The position numbers were made by a program, and so were the translations under genes. Below, in pieces: positions 28,349-64,000 of a DNA stretch of 64,000 nucleotides (the stretch's first letter is position 1; every line of letters starts with the position of its first letter). The DNA lies in the NCBI GenBank assembly GCA_036768485.1, contig JAVLUZ010000617.1:186001-250000 (forward strand), written 5' to 3'. The notes beneath the pieces were generated by a model, which saw only the letters and a list, made by a program, of their open reading frames with translations, did not search any database and was not told the DNA's origin. The stretch is from Mermis nigrescens. Lineage: Eukaryota; Nematoda; Enoplea; Mermithida; Mermithidae.

Positions 28349-29953
28349 TTAATTATCTATCACATTAAACGCATTTTGCACATTAAGCAAGGCCTTATCA
28401 GAAAGTGATAAGGATTTATCAAGGCATACAATATCATCATCACAAATGCTACGACCGTACATTGTAGTGTTAAATAATTTGAGCATTGGATCAGTAACAG
28501 TAAAGGTGCAACAATTCTCGTCCTTCCAACATAGTAAAAAACGAACACGTAATAAAGCATCAGTAGTTTTGACATCTAAGCGATTTCGTAGTTTGGTCTT
28601 CAGCAAATTTAATACAGAAAAAGCACGTTCAACGCTAGCATTAGAAAAGGGAAGACTTAAAGCAGACAATGCAAATGAAGTAATGTTTTGAAAGCGCTGA
28701 CACGTCAGTACACTCATCAACAATTAACGAAAAATACACGCTCTTACGAACATCTTCAATCAACTCGGCCCGCAGTGCAGGACTTAAAACCGACGTGATC
28801 AAAGCAGTACACTTCGTACGGTGCAACTAAACAAACAGACATCAAAAAAGTTCAACATTCAAGGCTTTAAGGCTTATATCAAAATTAGAATATAATTTTT
28901 TTAAAAATCAGCTGTTGACAAACAAACTTTGGTCAGATTTATATAGGGTAGTATTCATCAATTTTCAATGATACTTTACATTAATGAATTCTTCATGACT
29001 GTTCTCCTAACTGAAACAAATTCGTTAAAATTGAGAACAATGGGTTAAAATAAAATCGGTTTTAAATAAGTAAGCCACCCTGTATTCTGGAAGCAGTAAG
29101 TATGATTAAGCCAATTGCGCCTATTCACATTATTGTCTCCAACAACCAAATCATTAGGCGATAACCGCTTAACCATTTCACCGAGATGATCAATTGTAAG
29201 TATAGAGGAATGTTCAACGATAAATACTGCTAAATTTAATTCAGCTTTCTTAACTGCCGCAGTAGAGCTCGCCTCATAGGCGTAGCCAGGATTTTCGCCA
29301 TAGTAGGGAATTCCAAAAAAAAAATTTTTCGTCTAAAAAAACGAGTAAAAACGTGCGGGACCGTTAGATAACGTGTTTTTGGGCTTTTCACATCATCCTG
29401 AACGATTTAAGCCATTAAAAAATAAATTTTCTCAAAAAATTTTTATGTTTCTAACGGAAAAATGCTTCTTATGCGCGCGAAGCGCTAATTTTTTGATTTT
29501 CCACCAATAAAACGGTAGAAACTGCCAAATAATAGAATAAACCGGCGCGAAGAACCGAATTTTTCGATTTTTCATCGCAAAACAGCATCATGCAACCATA
29601 TTGCTCACTTTTTGAAAATGTAAAAATTTTCCCCAGCGGGGAATTCCCCCCTTCCCCCACTGGCTACGCCAGTGGCTCGCCTGCTCTTTTCGATATGTAA
29701 ATCCGAGGGCACTCGTTAATGGGCGCAGGTGTTCACAACTTTCAAAGTCACTAATGGCTTTAATGTGCTTGGCCGTTTTCACATGATCAAGAAAAGCATT
29801 GCGTTTTGGGCGTAGATTAGCAGAACATAATTTACAGTGAGCAGAACCGTCTGAGCTTTCTACTAGCCACAATTTGAAATTTGGTTCCCGAAGCCAAGAC
29901 TTGACAAATGCGTGAGTTACGGACTTGCGTTTCTTTTTAACCGGTGATGGCAT
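28349..29953 (-). pseudogene. hAT transposase pseudogene (N- and C-terminal pieces)
   Basis: N-terminal part at 29953: MPSPVKKKRKSVTHAFVKSW, HCKLCSANLRPKRNAFLDHV and KTAKH, a BED/TTF-like zinc finger. After the nested insertion the frame goes on with AELNLAVFIVEHSS. The middle is deleted. The 3' piece has VYFSLIVDECTDVSALSKH, then, one frame over, LSLPFSNASVERAFSVLNLL, the hAT dimerisation domain. It resembles the ZMYM-like hAT group. Confidence 0.88.
29275..29674. mobile_element. Miniature hAT-like element nested in the hAT
   Basis: Ends CATAGGCGTAGCCAGG and, reversed, CACTGGCGTAGCCAG. The exact 8-bp duplication GCTCGCCT lies at 29267-29274 and 29675-29682. It carries hairpins GCGCGAAGCGC (29474) and GGCGCGAAGAACC (29543). 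It interrupts the transposase reading frame. Confidence 0.9.
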
Positions 29954-30588
29954 AGTTGACTAGAATTATGCCCTGAAAAGCAGCGATCAGTTTACATAGG
30001 TAAAAAACCAATAGCGAGTGACAAACAAAGTACAGAATTACATAAAGTACAAAGACACAACATGAGGCGAGTACTGACTGAATAGCAAGTGATTTGACGA
30101 CTTAATGTGTAAGTAGTAAAGTTAGAGGTGAACAAGGTCGAGCAATATTGAGAAGGTATGCGGAGCGGATGATTAGCCACTAGCCAGTGTGTGTGGTGTG
30201 TATGGTTACTTCCTACAGTAAGCAAATGTGAAACAAGAACATGCAGCATGGCAATAACCTGATTCAGACAAAATTTTAAAACCGGACAAAAGCGGACCAA
30301 CTGCTCAAAAAACCGGACATCGAAAACCGGCCATGACCGTCGACCGGACAAAACCGGACATCAAGCCTGAAAACCGGACATAAATGTCCGGTTTCCGGCC
30401 ATGTTGGCAACCCTGCGCAGTGCAATCTTTAGACGCTCGTTTTGTTGTTGTAGCTTTTGATATCCTTGACAGTAAAACCTCATGTAAGAAGATAAACGCG
30501 TAACATGCTGTACATGATAATATTTGAGGACTAATTTTCAAAATGTCCCACCCGCATATTTAGATTCGTGTGAAGGCCAATTAAATAA

Positions 30589-30720
30589 TAGGTAGCGCTA
30601 CTAACCCACCTTTTTTCTGATATATTTATCACATCGAGTGCGTATTTTGTGTCCCCCCTCACAGCAACAACGGCACACACCTCAGAGTTGCACTTTTCTT
30701 AATTGATAGATAATTTAAAA
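30589..30720. repeat. Family K repeat fragment
   Basis: aataggtagcgcta followed by gtcccccctcacagcaacaacggcacacacctcagag, matching 17643-17740. Confidence 0.55.
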
Positions 30721-31020
30721 ACTCGATGTAGGTTTTTTTTATTCACACTCAATACCGAGTCAGCAATGAGTGTGTAAAGTGTAAAACAAGAAATCAAATA
30801 ATTTGCGGAGGGCCAATTTTTTTGTTGAAATCTTGCCTCCGACTTGTAGATTATAAATCTGACCTTAAAATTTCTTTACACTCAATGGTTGCTACTCAAA
30901 AGCGTAAAGTAGGTATACGTGTTTTTTACTCTTTGCGTGTCCTTCTGCTTATATTACTCAATTTTGGTTTATGTGCAGTATAATTAGTTTTCAAATGTAT
31001 TGGGTTTCAATTAGCGTTGG
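30721..31020. other. Unassigned intergenic sequence
   Basis: AT-rich, no recognised gene or repeat. Confidence 0.4.
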
Positions 31021-31023
31021 CAA

Positions 31024-31475
31024 AAGTCCGACTAAGAACTAGCAAGGACTATAGTCCGGACCATAGATGCACAGCGTGACCGATCTGCGGGGGTCAACCA
31101 GTCTGCAAAAAGTCAAAAAATAAAGCTTTTTTGGGCCAAAATGACCTAAAATACCGGTAAAAATGCGTAAATGGCGTTAGAACAACGTTATTACACAGTT
31201 TCTCATCGATTTGAAGCACTTTCGAAGAAAATTTCCAATTTTCAACCGTTTTTGACCTTGATTTTGATTAATTTTCTCAACAAAATTTACCATGTTTCAA
31301 TTCTGGGGGGACCCTCAGCAAACCCCCCGCACGTGCATGTCTGGTACGGACTATGTAAGTCCTTTAGTCTTCGGACTATAGTCTTAGTCTATTTTTAGCC
31401 CGTTAGTCCGGAAAAGGACTAGTCCTTTTTTGGTGGACTAAGTCCGGTTATTCCGACCTACCGGACAAAAGTTCT
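31024..31475. mobile_element. Element with GGACTA subterminal repeats, split by a nested copy
   Basis: The left arm (to 31061) and right arm (31344-31475) are made of AGTCCGGACTA-type repeats, for example ggactatagtcc, tagtccggaaaaggactagt and ggtggactaagtccgg. The terminal repeats are not well defined. Confidence 0.55.
31062..31343. mobile_element. Family H miniature element
   Basis: Ends CATAGATGCACAGCG and, reversed, CAGACATGCACGTGCGGG. The flanks GTCCGGAC and GTACGGAC match 7 of 8. Inserted in the GGACTA element. Confidence 0.75.
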
Positions 31476-33329
31476 AACTCTTCCTGCACGTTGTGCTATG
31501 CTATCATTTATTCATTTACTGTAGGTACTAAATTGTATGTCGGCGCCCGACATTCGACGTGCGTTTTGCATATCTCCCCTTCTAAGTTTTTCTTTTATTG
31601 TCTGATTTCCAAACTGTGCTCCAATGTTTTATTTGTTTAGTGGAGGCGGAAAAAAACAGGTGAGGTTGCCAACCATACAACAGCTAATTAGTTGTCAACT
31701 CAACAACAGCTATAGTTAAGTTTACATTATCAATGTTTTTTAATAGAAGTATCAATGTTTTTTAATAAAAGTATTGCCCCAATGTTCACTGTCATTTTTT
31801 TGTGAGAACCTCAAAACATAATTGGCTAAATAAACATAAAGAGTGTCATATTTTGGTTTCAAGACTAAATTTTGTTGGATTCATACGAAGCATTCAGAGC
31901 GCAGTTCTGTATATAGGTTTATGTGGTCCCGTCCCATCCCATCCCATTCCATCCCATCCCTTCCAATCTTTCAGATAGAAACTGTCACAATTTAAGCGAT
32001 GAGCGTATTGAAATGGATTTTTTTTAAGTTCAACTCTGAACTGATTGGCCAGTGTAGCAGGAGTGCTACTACACGGCTAAAAATGCCTACTTTGAAGTTT
32101 AACCCGTGACGTTGATGTCTCATTGTTTCTCAATATTATTCGATACTTTGCGCAGTTGTGAGCAAGAGCCGGAGTAGTCGATTAGTACTACACACGCGAA
32201 TCAGAGCGGAAGATCCGGAAACCGGTGCGGGTAAAATTTTGCTCACGTAACGGTGGGAGGCGGCGCCCCGTTACACCAGTAATATTTGCTATTTTTTGCT
32301 TAAATCTGAGTAAAGTTTGTTACAAAATGTATTCATAGTAGCATCTATAATAGTGCCAGCATTGTTCTCTTTGCGGTCTATGGAGCAGATAAATAAACTG
32401 ACTATTGAATTTGCGGGCGAAGCGAATGAGGAAATTAGGCGTATAACTCTAAGAGATCGTGGAAAACTTTAATACCTCGCGACTAAATTTCAATTTTTGT
32501 TCATTCAATTTGCGGTTTATGCACAAGTCTAATTTTCGCCTTTTTTCAACGATTTTACTGCAAAACGTTCATGATGTCGCGTTTATATATTTTGGCCCGC
32601 AATATTGTGAAGTTTCGAAACTGGCGGAAAATAAACGTGCTTTATCGCTTTAAAATTGTGCTTCGTCGAATTGAAAAATGATCGTAAAACGTATAGTTTC
32701 TTTGGTCAGAAAAACCTAAATCAAAAAGAAATTTGATGAAATAGAGGCAAATAAAGCGAAAAGTTTAAACTTTATTTATGCAAAAAACCAGAAGAAGTAA
32801 GAAATTTAATGATCCAGAGTGAACAAATAGAAAGTGTAGGATTCATTTCGGCCAAAAAATTAATATGAAAATTGTGAAAAACGGGTGAACAAATTGAAAA
32901 GCCGTTGTTCCGAGGCAGTCATTTCTTCACGACCCAAAAACCTGAATAACAAAGTAGAAAAAAATTAGATACAAACTAAGTGTAAAATAAGAATTGAAAG
33001 TGTAAAGTAAATGCTGTCATTGGTCGGCGTAACCACCTTATGCTGCTCCGTCTCTACACGGATGAGCAGTCTTACATGACTTCAGGCGGTTGGTCGGTCA
33101 TCTGGCACCAGTCGATTGACCCTTTATCTGCAGTTGCTTGGTCGGTCGCTTGTCACTGGTCGGTCCGGTAGCTTAGGAGCGCGGTATTTCCAGAAAGGGG
33201 ACTCCGACCCTTATGGTTCCCTTCCCTAAGGCGACTCCCTTCCCTATGACGGTTGCCTTCCTCACGGCTGCTTGTTTGACTGGCTAGTAAGGATATATGG
33301 CCATAGAAGTATTAAATAAAAGAAGGGAA
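31476..33329. other. Intergenic sequence without recognised genes
   Basis: Includes a short CCCAT/CCATC repeat (about 31926-31968) and a GC-richer patch at 32170-32280 (cggtgggaggcggcgccccgttac). Another patch with several GGTCGGT copies lies at 33020-33190. No protein-like frame recognised. Confidence 0.4.
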
Positions 33330-33984
33330 CTAGCAAGGAAAAATGCCCCGATGGAACAAAAAAGGTGAATATACTTGAATTTCTTCATTGTTAAGGATGT
33401 AAAAGGTGGGGACTAGGGAAAATTTTTCTATATGCGCAGGAGCTATTGTGCTTAACAGTTAGATTTCCCCCAGACAACGCAAAAATCGAAGTATATTCTG
33501 CGGCCTATGCGCGTTTCTGCAGATTTTCCGTTGTAATTTCGATTACGATGGCGAGTATTTCGATTACTTCATTTTAGAAAATTTAGAGAAATTTTTTGTG
33601 GTTTTTCATGCAAACTATTGAGTTGGCCATGTAGGTGTAAAGTTAGCAATATTATCTTTTATGCCAGAGCATTGTGGATGGTCAAGATTTCATGGAATAA
33701 ATAATAGGTACATTGATTTAATAGTCATGAAAGTGTCTTCAATGCTCTTTTGCGAGACACTCAAAAACGTTCTGTGACTACAACCTCTTTTTTCACAGGT
33801 CGCAGAATATACTTCGATTTTTGCGTTATTTAGGGTAAGGGTAACTGTTTAGCACAATGGCTCCTGCGCATTTAGGGAAATTTTCCCTAGTCCCCTCCTT
33901 ATACATCCTTAACAATGAAGAAATTCAAGTACATATATTCACCTTTTTTGTTCCATAGGAGCATTTTTATGTGCTAGTATTAAG
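33330..33984. mobile_element. Long-inverted-repeat (hairpin) element
   Basis: Arms of about 190 bp (33330-33518 and 33797-33984) are inverted copies. Both contain aaaggtgaatata, acttgaatttcttcattgtt, gcgcaggag, tagcacaat and the inner block cgcaaaaatcgaagtatatt. The loop is about 278 bp. A transcript through it would fold into long double-stranded RNA. Confidence 0.88.
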
Positions 33985-34515
33985 AATAACTCACTGCAGA
34001 TAAAAAACTACTATGTATATATGTACGTACAACAGGGCTTAGATGAATGTATTTTTGTGATCTACTAAATGGCAAATGAGCATTATAAAGTCAATACGCT
34101 ATCTGACAGAACACTCATTTTTGCTTAGAAGAATTTCAATTTATTTCTGATTATAGTCTGTTTCTCGAAACCTCGTGCAAAGTAAGAAATTTTTTGATTG
34201 ATGTAATTGACTACAAAAGTGGTTTAAAGTGATGTCAGAATCATATTACATATAATAAAAACGAACTACGAACTATTATTATGCAGATTGTATATGTATT
34301 ACCTACTGTAGCATCAGGAGTTACTTTTGTAGCCACCTCTGCTGAAAATTGATACAGATACGTACTATAGTAATTGCTAAGATGCAGGGATAGAGATCAA
34401 ATTATGGTGCAAAGATCAAACATACATACACAAGTTTAAACGGAATTTTTTAAAATTATTTATATAAGCTTTTGTGTTCTTCGTGATACTAATAAGCTTA
34501 ATGCGCACTTTAAAT
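33985..34515. other. Unassigned intergenic sequence
   Basis: AT-rich. A lone family I end (ttatagtctgtttctcgaaac) lies at 34150. Nothing else recognised. Confidence 0.4.
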
Positions 34516-34833
34516 TATGGTTTGCTTCAAAATTCTTGGCTTTTTTACAGTAAGCTGATTCGAAAGTAGTAAAAATTCAGCCAATCGGCGTATATGTAAT
34601 GCCTTTCATCCGGTTGTCTATCGTCTATTGCACATGAAAACTACGTATAAAACGCGCAGTGGAACTCCGTGCTTCTTGACCAGTTGGAGAATCGGCAACG
34701 TTTAAAATGTTACATAGCTCATTGTACAATTAGCAGAGGCTGATACTAAGAAACAGCTATTCGCCAATTGCTGAATTATTAATACTTTCGAATCAACCAT
34801 GCTGTAAAAGTCAAGAATTTTGAAACAGACTAT
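34516..34833. mobile_element. Family I miniature element
   Basis: Imperfect inverted arms of about 70 bp: tatggtttgcttcaaaattc, gatt cgaaagta, attcagccaatcggcg against their reverse at 34765-34833. It ends in TATAGTCTGTTTC. TA at the ends suggests a Tc1/mariner-type origin. Confidence 0.7.
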
Positions 34834-35105
34834 AGTAGGTTAGGGGTATACGCGTACCTCGAAGTTGTGCTTATGTAACTATCACGTTTCGTTCTATAAA
34901 AACCATTTTCTGCACCCCATTGAACGAAGCTTCAGAACACTGTAGGTACACAAATGAGGATGCATGATCCAATTTAAATGCAAGTATGCAATACATAAAC
35001 TATGTAATGTAAACCTACATATATCTCGTTTGTTCTGAAAATTTATTAATAAAAATGGAGAATCTGCTAAACAGCGGCTGTAAAAATCTGATTTATGTAC
35101 CTATA

Positions 35106-35352
35106 TATAGTCTGCTCCAAAATTCTTGACTTTTTTGAAGTGTGGTGATCCAAAAGTATTATCGATACAGCCAATCGGCAAAGATCACTTTCTTAGTACC
35201 CGCCTCTCGCATCAACAGCTCAAGGTTTTAGAGCCAAATAACAAGAAATAGGCTATAGCCAATCGGATTGAAGGCCTTACGCCGATTGGCTGAATTTTTA
35301 CTGCCTTCGAATCACCTTACTGTAAAAAAAGTAGAATTTGAAACAGACTATA
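35106..35352. mobile_element. Family I miniature element
   Basis: Begins TATAGTCTGCTCCAAAATTC and ends with its reverse, TTTGAAACAGACTATA. Arms include cagccaatcggc and gccgattggctg. Confidence 0.8.
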
Positions 35353-35663
35353 GGTACCTAAGTACATATGTATGTATAGTTTTTGTTCGAGCGAAATACT
35401 TTATAAGTTGAGTAGTGTACAAAACGTTAGTCTACGAGTATGTGCAAAGAAAGCGACACGACGAAAGCAAGAAACCACAAAAAAACGACGCGATAAATCA
35501 CGGAATGTGGAATAAACAAAAATAGACAATCCTGCACACACAGAAACATAGAACGAATGTCAATAATAATTACTGGTATCACAAGTCACACAAACTGGAA
35601 AATTCATTAATGCTAAATAATTTAATTATATTTTTTATCCGAAACTTCAAGTCAATCAGAGAG

Positions 35664-35762
35664 CAGTGGTTTTTGTACAAGGTCCGTTTGTACATGTAGA
35701 AAGACGGTTCTGAAAACTTTTGTACATCGGGCAAAATCTTTGCCAAATACAAAAAAACACAG
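35664..35762 (+). mobile_element. Short family C element (about 100 bp)
   Basis: CAGTGGTTTTTGTACAAGG... joined directly to ...CCAAATACAAAAAAACACAG. All hairpin modules are deleted, leaving only the two ends. Confidence 0.75.
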
Positions 35763-36094
35763 TCAGACTTCATTAGACTCGATAGAACTTTTGAGATCTT
35801 TAAGCTTATTTATTGTACAGTTTTCGTTAACGAATCACATAGCCTATCAAATTAACAGTTAACTGGTTAACATTTCTGCAGGGCACGTTTTACAAATCGG
35901 AGACATATATGGTATAATAACACAATTATACTTATTTACTCTATTGATTCCATTCAAAAACTAAATGACCGTCAGCGAATTTTATTAGAAATTTTAACGT
36001 TGCATTTAGAAATAGAAAACCCCGCATAATATTATGAGAGATCAAAATAATTTCATATGTATATGTAAACCGTTTAGCGATTAGATATGTACCA

Positions 36095-36680
36095 TACATG
36101 TAACAGGAGATGGAAGATCCTGCCCATCCAGGGATGATAGTTCTTCATTAACCCCTCCCCAACAGCAGTTTTTTTGTACAAGGTCCATTTGTACATGTAT
36201 AAAGATGGTCCCCAAAAGTCTTTGTACATTTTGTACACACAAATTTTTGGGCACTATATGGTACAGTAGCGATTTTGGTGTGGTAAAAACAGAATTGTCC
36301 GACCGTTGGTAGCGTATTTTTGCTAATTTCTCGGTCTCTGAGAGCAAAAATCACTAAGAATCGTCTTTAAAGGGCGCAAAGCGCCAAAAAATTTGACATT
36401 TTCCCTTTCGAAATGCAAAAAGACCTTTTTTACAATTTTTGTCTCCCCAAAATTCTTGGCACATGTACAAAGACGGTCCCGAAAAGTCTTTGTACATCGG
36501 GAAAATCTTTGCCGAATACAAAAAATAACCGTGCCCAACAGCCAGAAAATTTTTGACCTACCATTTTTGGCGAAAACTTGTTTTTTCTAATTTTGGCCAA
36601 AAAAATGAAGATCATTCACTCCACCCCCTAAAAATGGCCGAGGATCTCCAGCCAGAATTTCGAGCCTTTGCATGCATGTA
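36095..36680 (+). mobile_element. Family A element split by a family C element
   Basis: Left part TACATGTAACAGGAGATGG...ctccccaacag, right part ccagaaaatttttgacc...gagcctttgcatgcatgta. Joining the flanks of the insertion restores the A-family text ccc(c)aa(a)gccagaaaa. Confidence 0.78.
36166..36533 (+). mobile_element. Family C element with exact target duplication
   Basis: Starts CAGTTTTTTTGTACAAGG and ends GAATACAAAAAATAACCGTG. The exact duplication CCCAACAG lies at 36158-36165 and 36534-36541. One hairpin, GGCGCAAAGCGCC, is near 36374. Confidence 0.9.
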
Positions 36681-37130
36681 TGGTATGTACGCTTATAACA
36701 GTAAGGGAAACTATTTTCTGGAATAAACCTGCAACAGCAAGTTCTCTTGATAATTGTCAAAACGAGTACTCAAACATTTAAAATGGCTGTTCATTTACCA
36801 TTTCCGAGGCAAGCCAGTAAGGATGTCCCGGAATTTCAATAAGCTGAGGGAGGACTATAAAGAAAGTTGAGATTTTTTTCAAAACTCAAACTTATTATTC
36901 AATAATAAATTTTTTCAATTTCTAAGCTCATTCATGAGTCTGTTTAGTCCGATCCAATTAAAAAATGTAGGTCTTTTTATGTACGCTGCCAAGCAGGTCA
37001 GCCCACGTTGAAATCCTCCAGACGCGGACTGAATTAGAAACTTCAAATCGAGTCTATAAAACGTCAAAAATCCAGTGAAACTTCGCGATCGGAGGACGCA
37101 AATCGAAAATTTGGCTGGCTTAGGAGCATA

Positions 37131-37636
37131 CATAGATGGGTGGCACCAAAGTTCTGGGGTGGGGCATACCTGGGCGTGGGGGGGAAAATTTGGGAGGGGC
37201 TATGCACTCCCCCCCGAGAAACCATAATACTCCCCCAGAAATCAAAATACCCCCCCCGGATTTCAATTTTTGGAAATTTTTCGTTTTTTCCGCAATTTTT
37301 TGATGCCAATGGATAGTGCTCGATGAGAAACGTTGAAAAATGGTGTTTTTTCGTCATACAACCACTTTTAAGGCCATTTTTTGATTTTTGAAAAAATCTT
37401 GCACCCCTCCCCAGAACTTTGGTGCCGCCCACCTATGGTTGGGGGTGCCAGATTTTCTCAAAGGTCAAAAATGGCCTCAAAAATGGTGGTATGGCGGAAA
37501 ACACCATTTTTTCAACGTACCTCATCATGGCATCGAAGAATTGCAAAAAAAATTTAAAAAAATTAATTCTGGGGGAGGGGGTATTTTGATTTCTGAGGAA
37601 GTGCATACCCCCAAACCCCCCACGCACAAGTACGCT
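37131..37636 (-). mobile_element. Family B element interrupted by another B copy
   Basis: The left end CATAGATGGGTGGCACC and the text after 37438 (gccagattttctcaaaggtc, atggtggtatggcgg, gggggtattttgatt) belong to one reverse-orientation B copy, split by the copy at 37165-37437. Confidence 0.7.
37165..37437 (+). mobile_element. Family B miniature element
   Basis: Ends CATACCTGGGCGTGGGG and, reversed, CATAGGTGGGCGGCACC. Internal text gatgccaatggatagtgctc and atgagaaacgttgaaaaatgg is shared by all B copies. Confidence 0.8.
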
Positions 37637-37728
37637 TGAGAGTGTCTGTTCACGGATGGAACCCACTCCATTTAAAATTTACAAACATATGACAACAAAC
37701 CAATAATATAACTTCGACAAATCAACGT

Positions 37729-63103
<25,375 letters not shown>

Positions 63104-63232
63104 CTAAAAAAATAAAGCGATTTAGTAGAGAATAAGCAACATACTTTATGTACGTTTCACTTCAAATCAATTTGACATGTTTTGTATTACAATGCTGGCC
63201 CGTATCTAGAGGGAAGTAAAGGGGATTCCTCC

Positions 63233-63680
<448 letters not shown>

Positions 63681-63699
63681 ATCAGAAAGGTGCAAAATT

Positions 63700-63990
63700 G
63701 AGCTAAATAAGATAAAGACGTCCAAATTTTCTGGCACTTCGCGCCAGATATCATTCCTTCATTGCTTATCTTTGGAAACATATAGAAATGAAATTGAAAG
63801 AATAAAAATATAGAAAATTTCTGGCGTTTCGTGCCAGACATAATTTCTATTTCTTACATTCGGAAGCTGCAAAACCGAGCTTAAGAGGAAAAAATGTTAA
63901 AAATTTCCGGCGCTTCGCGCCACCTATAATTAACGCATTACTTATAATCAGAAAGCATCGAAATTGAGCTTAAAAAGGAATAAAATGAGA
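63700..63990. repeat. Three hairpin modules at the right edge
   Basis: Modules near 63731, 63821 and 63908 (about 87-90 bp apart) have the forms CTGGCACTTCGCGCCAG, CTGGCGTTTCGTGCCAG and CCGGCGCTTCGCGCC. Each is followed by an AT-rich block with ttattt and a cgagcttaa-like end. The host element continues beyond the window. Confidence 0.75.
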
Positions 63991-64000
63991 AAACTAAGCG

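Larger units (their letters stand above)
28191..30415 (-). mobile_element. Internally deleted hAT transposon with transposase remnants
   Basis: Inverted ends CAGTGTTGCCAAC and, reversed, CAGGGTTGCCAAC. The exact 8-bp duplication is CGCAGTGC (28183-28190, 30416-30423). Many ACCGGACA subterminal repeats lie near both ends (28240-28290, 30275-30400). It encodes the first and last parts of a hAT transposase and contains a nested miniature element at 29275-29674. Confidence 0.92.

Overview
This 64 kb window is animal nuclear DNA. It is AT-rich, its genes are split by long introns, and it holds no bacterial-style gene clusters. Introns and intergenic DNA are packed with small DNA transposons, retrotransposon fragments and long TA and TACA microsatellites. 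The mix points to an invertebrate, possibly an arthropod, but nothing here fixes the species.

Two host genes can be rebuilt exon by exon, both on the minus strand. The first (1360-19734) is the N-terminal and central part of a DDX56/Dbp9-type DEAD-box RNA helicase, which acts in nucleolar 60S ribosome assembly. Nine exons join in phase and carry the Q motif, motif I, APTKEL, DEAD, SAT, RGIDF and HRVGR. Its C-terminal exons lie beyond the left edge. The second (37729-63103) is the C-terminal 60 percent of HID1, a trans-Golgi and dense-core-vesicle trafficking protein. Twelve exons join in phase and end at a stop codon at 37729-37731. Its 5' exons lie beyond the right edge. The ~18 kb between the genes holds only transposons, one doubtful plus-strand exon and unassigned sequence.

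Mobile elements by region. (1) 300-988: a hAT-like element with perfect ends and an 8-bp target duplication. (2) 4920-9485: a deep nest of hAT-like miniature elements in one helicase intron, several levels supported by target duplications. (3) 9604-10420: a compound AAT satellite. (4) 11574-15822: four miniature elements alternating with TACA arrays. (5) 22042-27163: a hAT-like element made of TGGAAAA-rich repeats, split by a 3.5 kb APE-type LINE that encodes a 2A-like GIEPNPGP motif. (6) 28191-30415: an internally deleted hAT with transposase remnants and a nested miniature element. (7) 33330-33984: a long hairpin element. (8) 38.6-42.8 kb: TA arrays flanking miniature elements, one hosting a decayed PIF/Harbinger transposon. 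(9) 46.9-49.2 kb: a Penelope-like remnant and more TA-linked elements.

The most unusual signal is a short GC-rich hairpin, GGCGCGAAGCGCC, present about fifty times by eye counting degenerate forms. It sits inside element families whose terminal repeats differ, usually in tandem modules about 90-105 bp apart. It contains GCGAAGC, a heptamer known to form an exceptionally stable DNA mini-hairpin.

Splice sites, phases and target duplications were read by eye. Family names are working labels: A (TACATGTAAC ends), B (CATACCTGGGCG), C (CAGTG...TTGTACAAGG), D (GGCCGTATTTAAGG), E (CAGGCCCGTATCCAGG), F (CAGGGGCGTAGGCAGG), H (CAGACATGCACAGC), I (TATAGTCTGTTTC), K (cccctcacagc-type).
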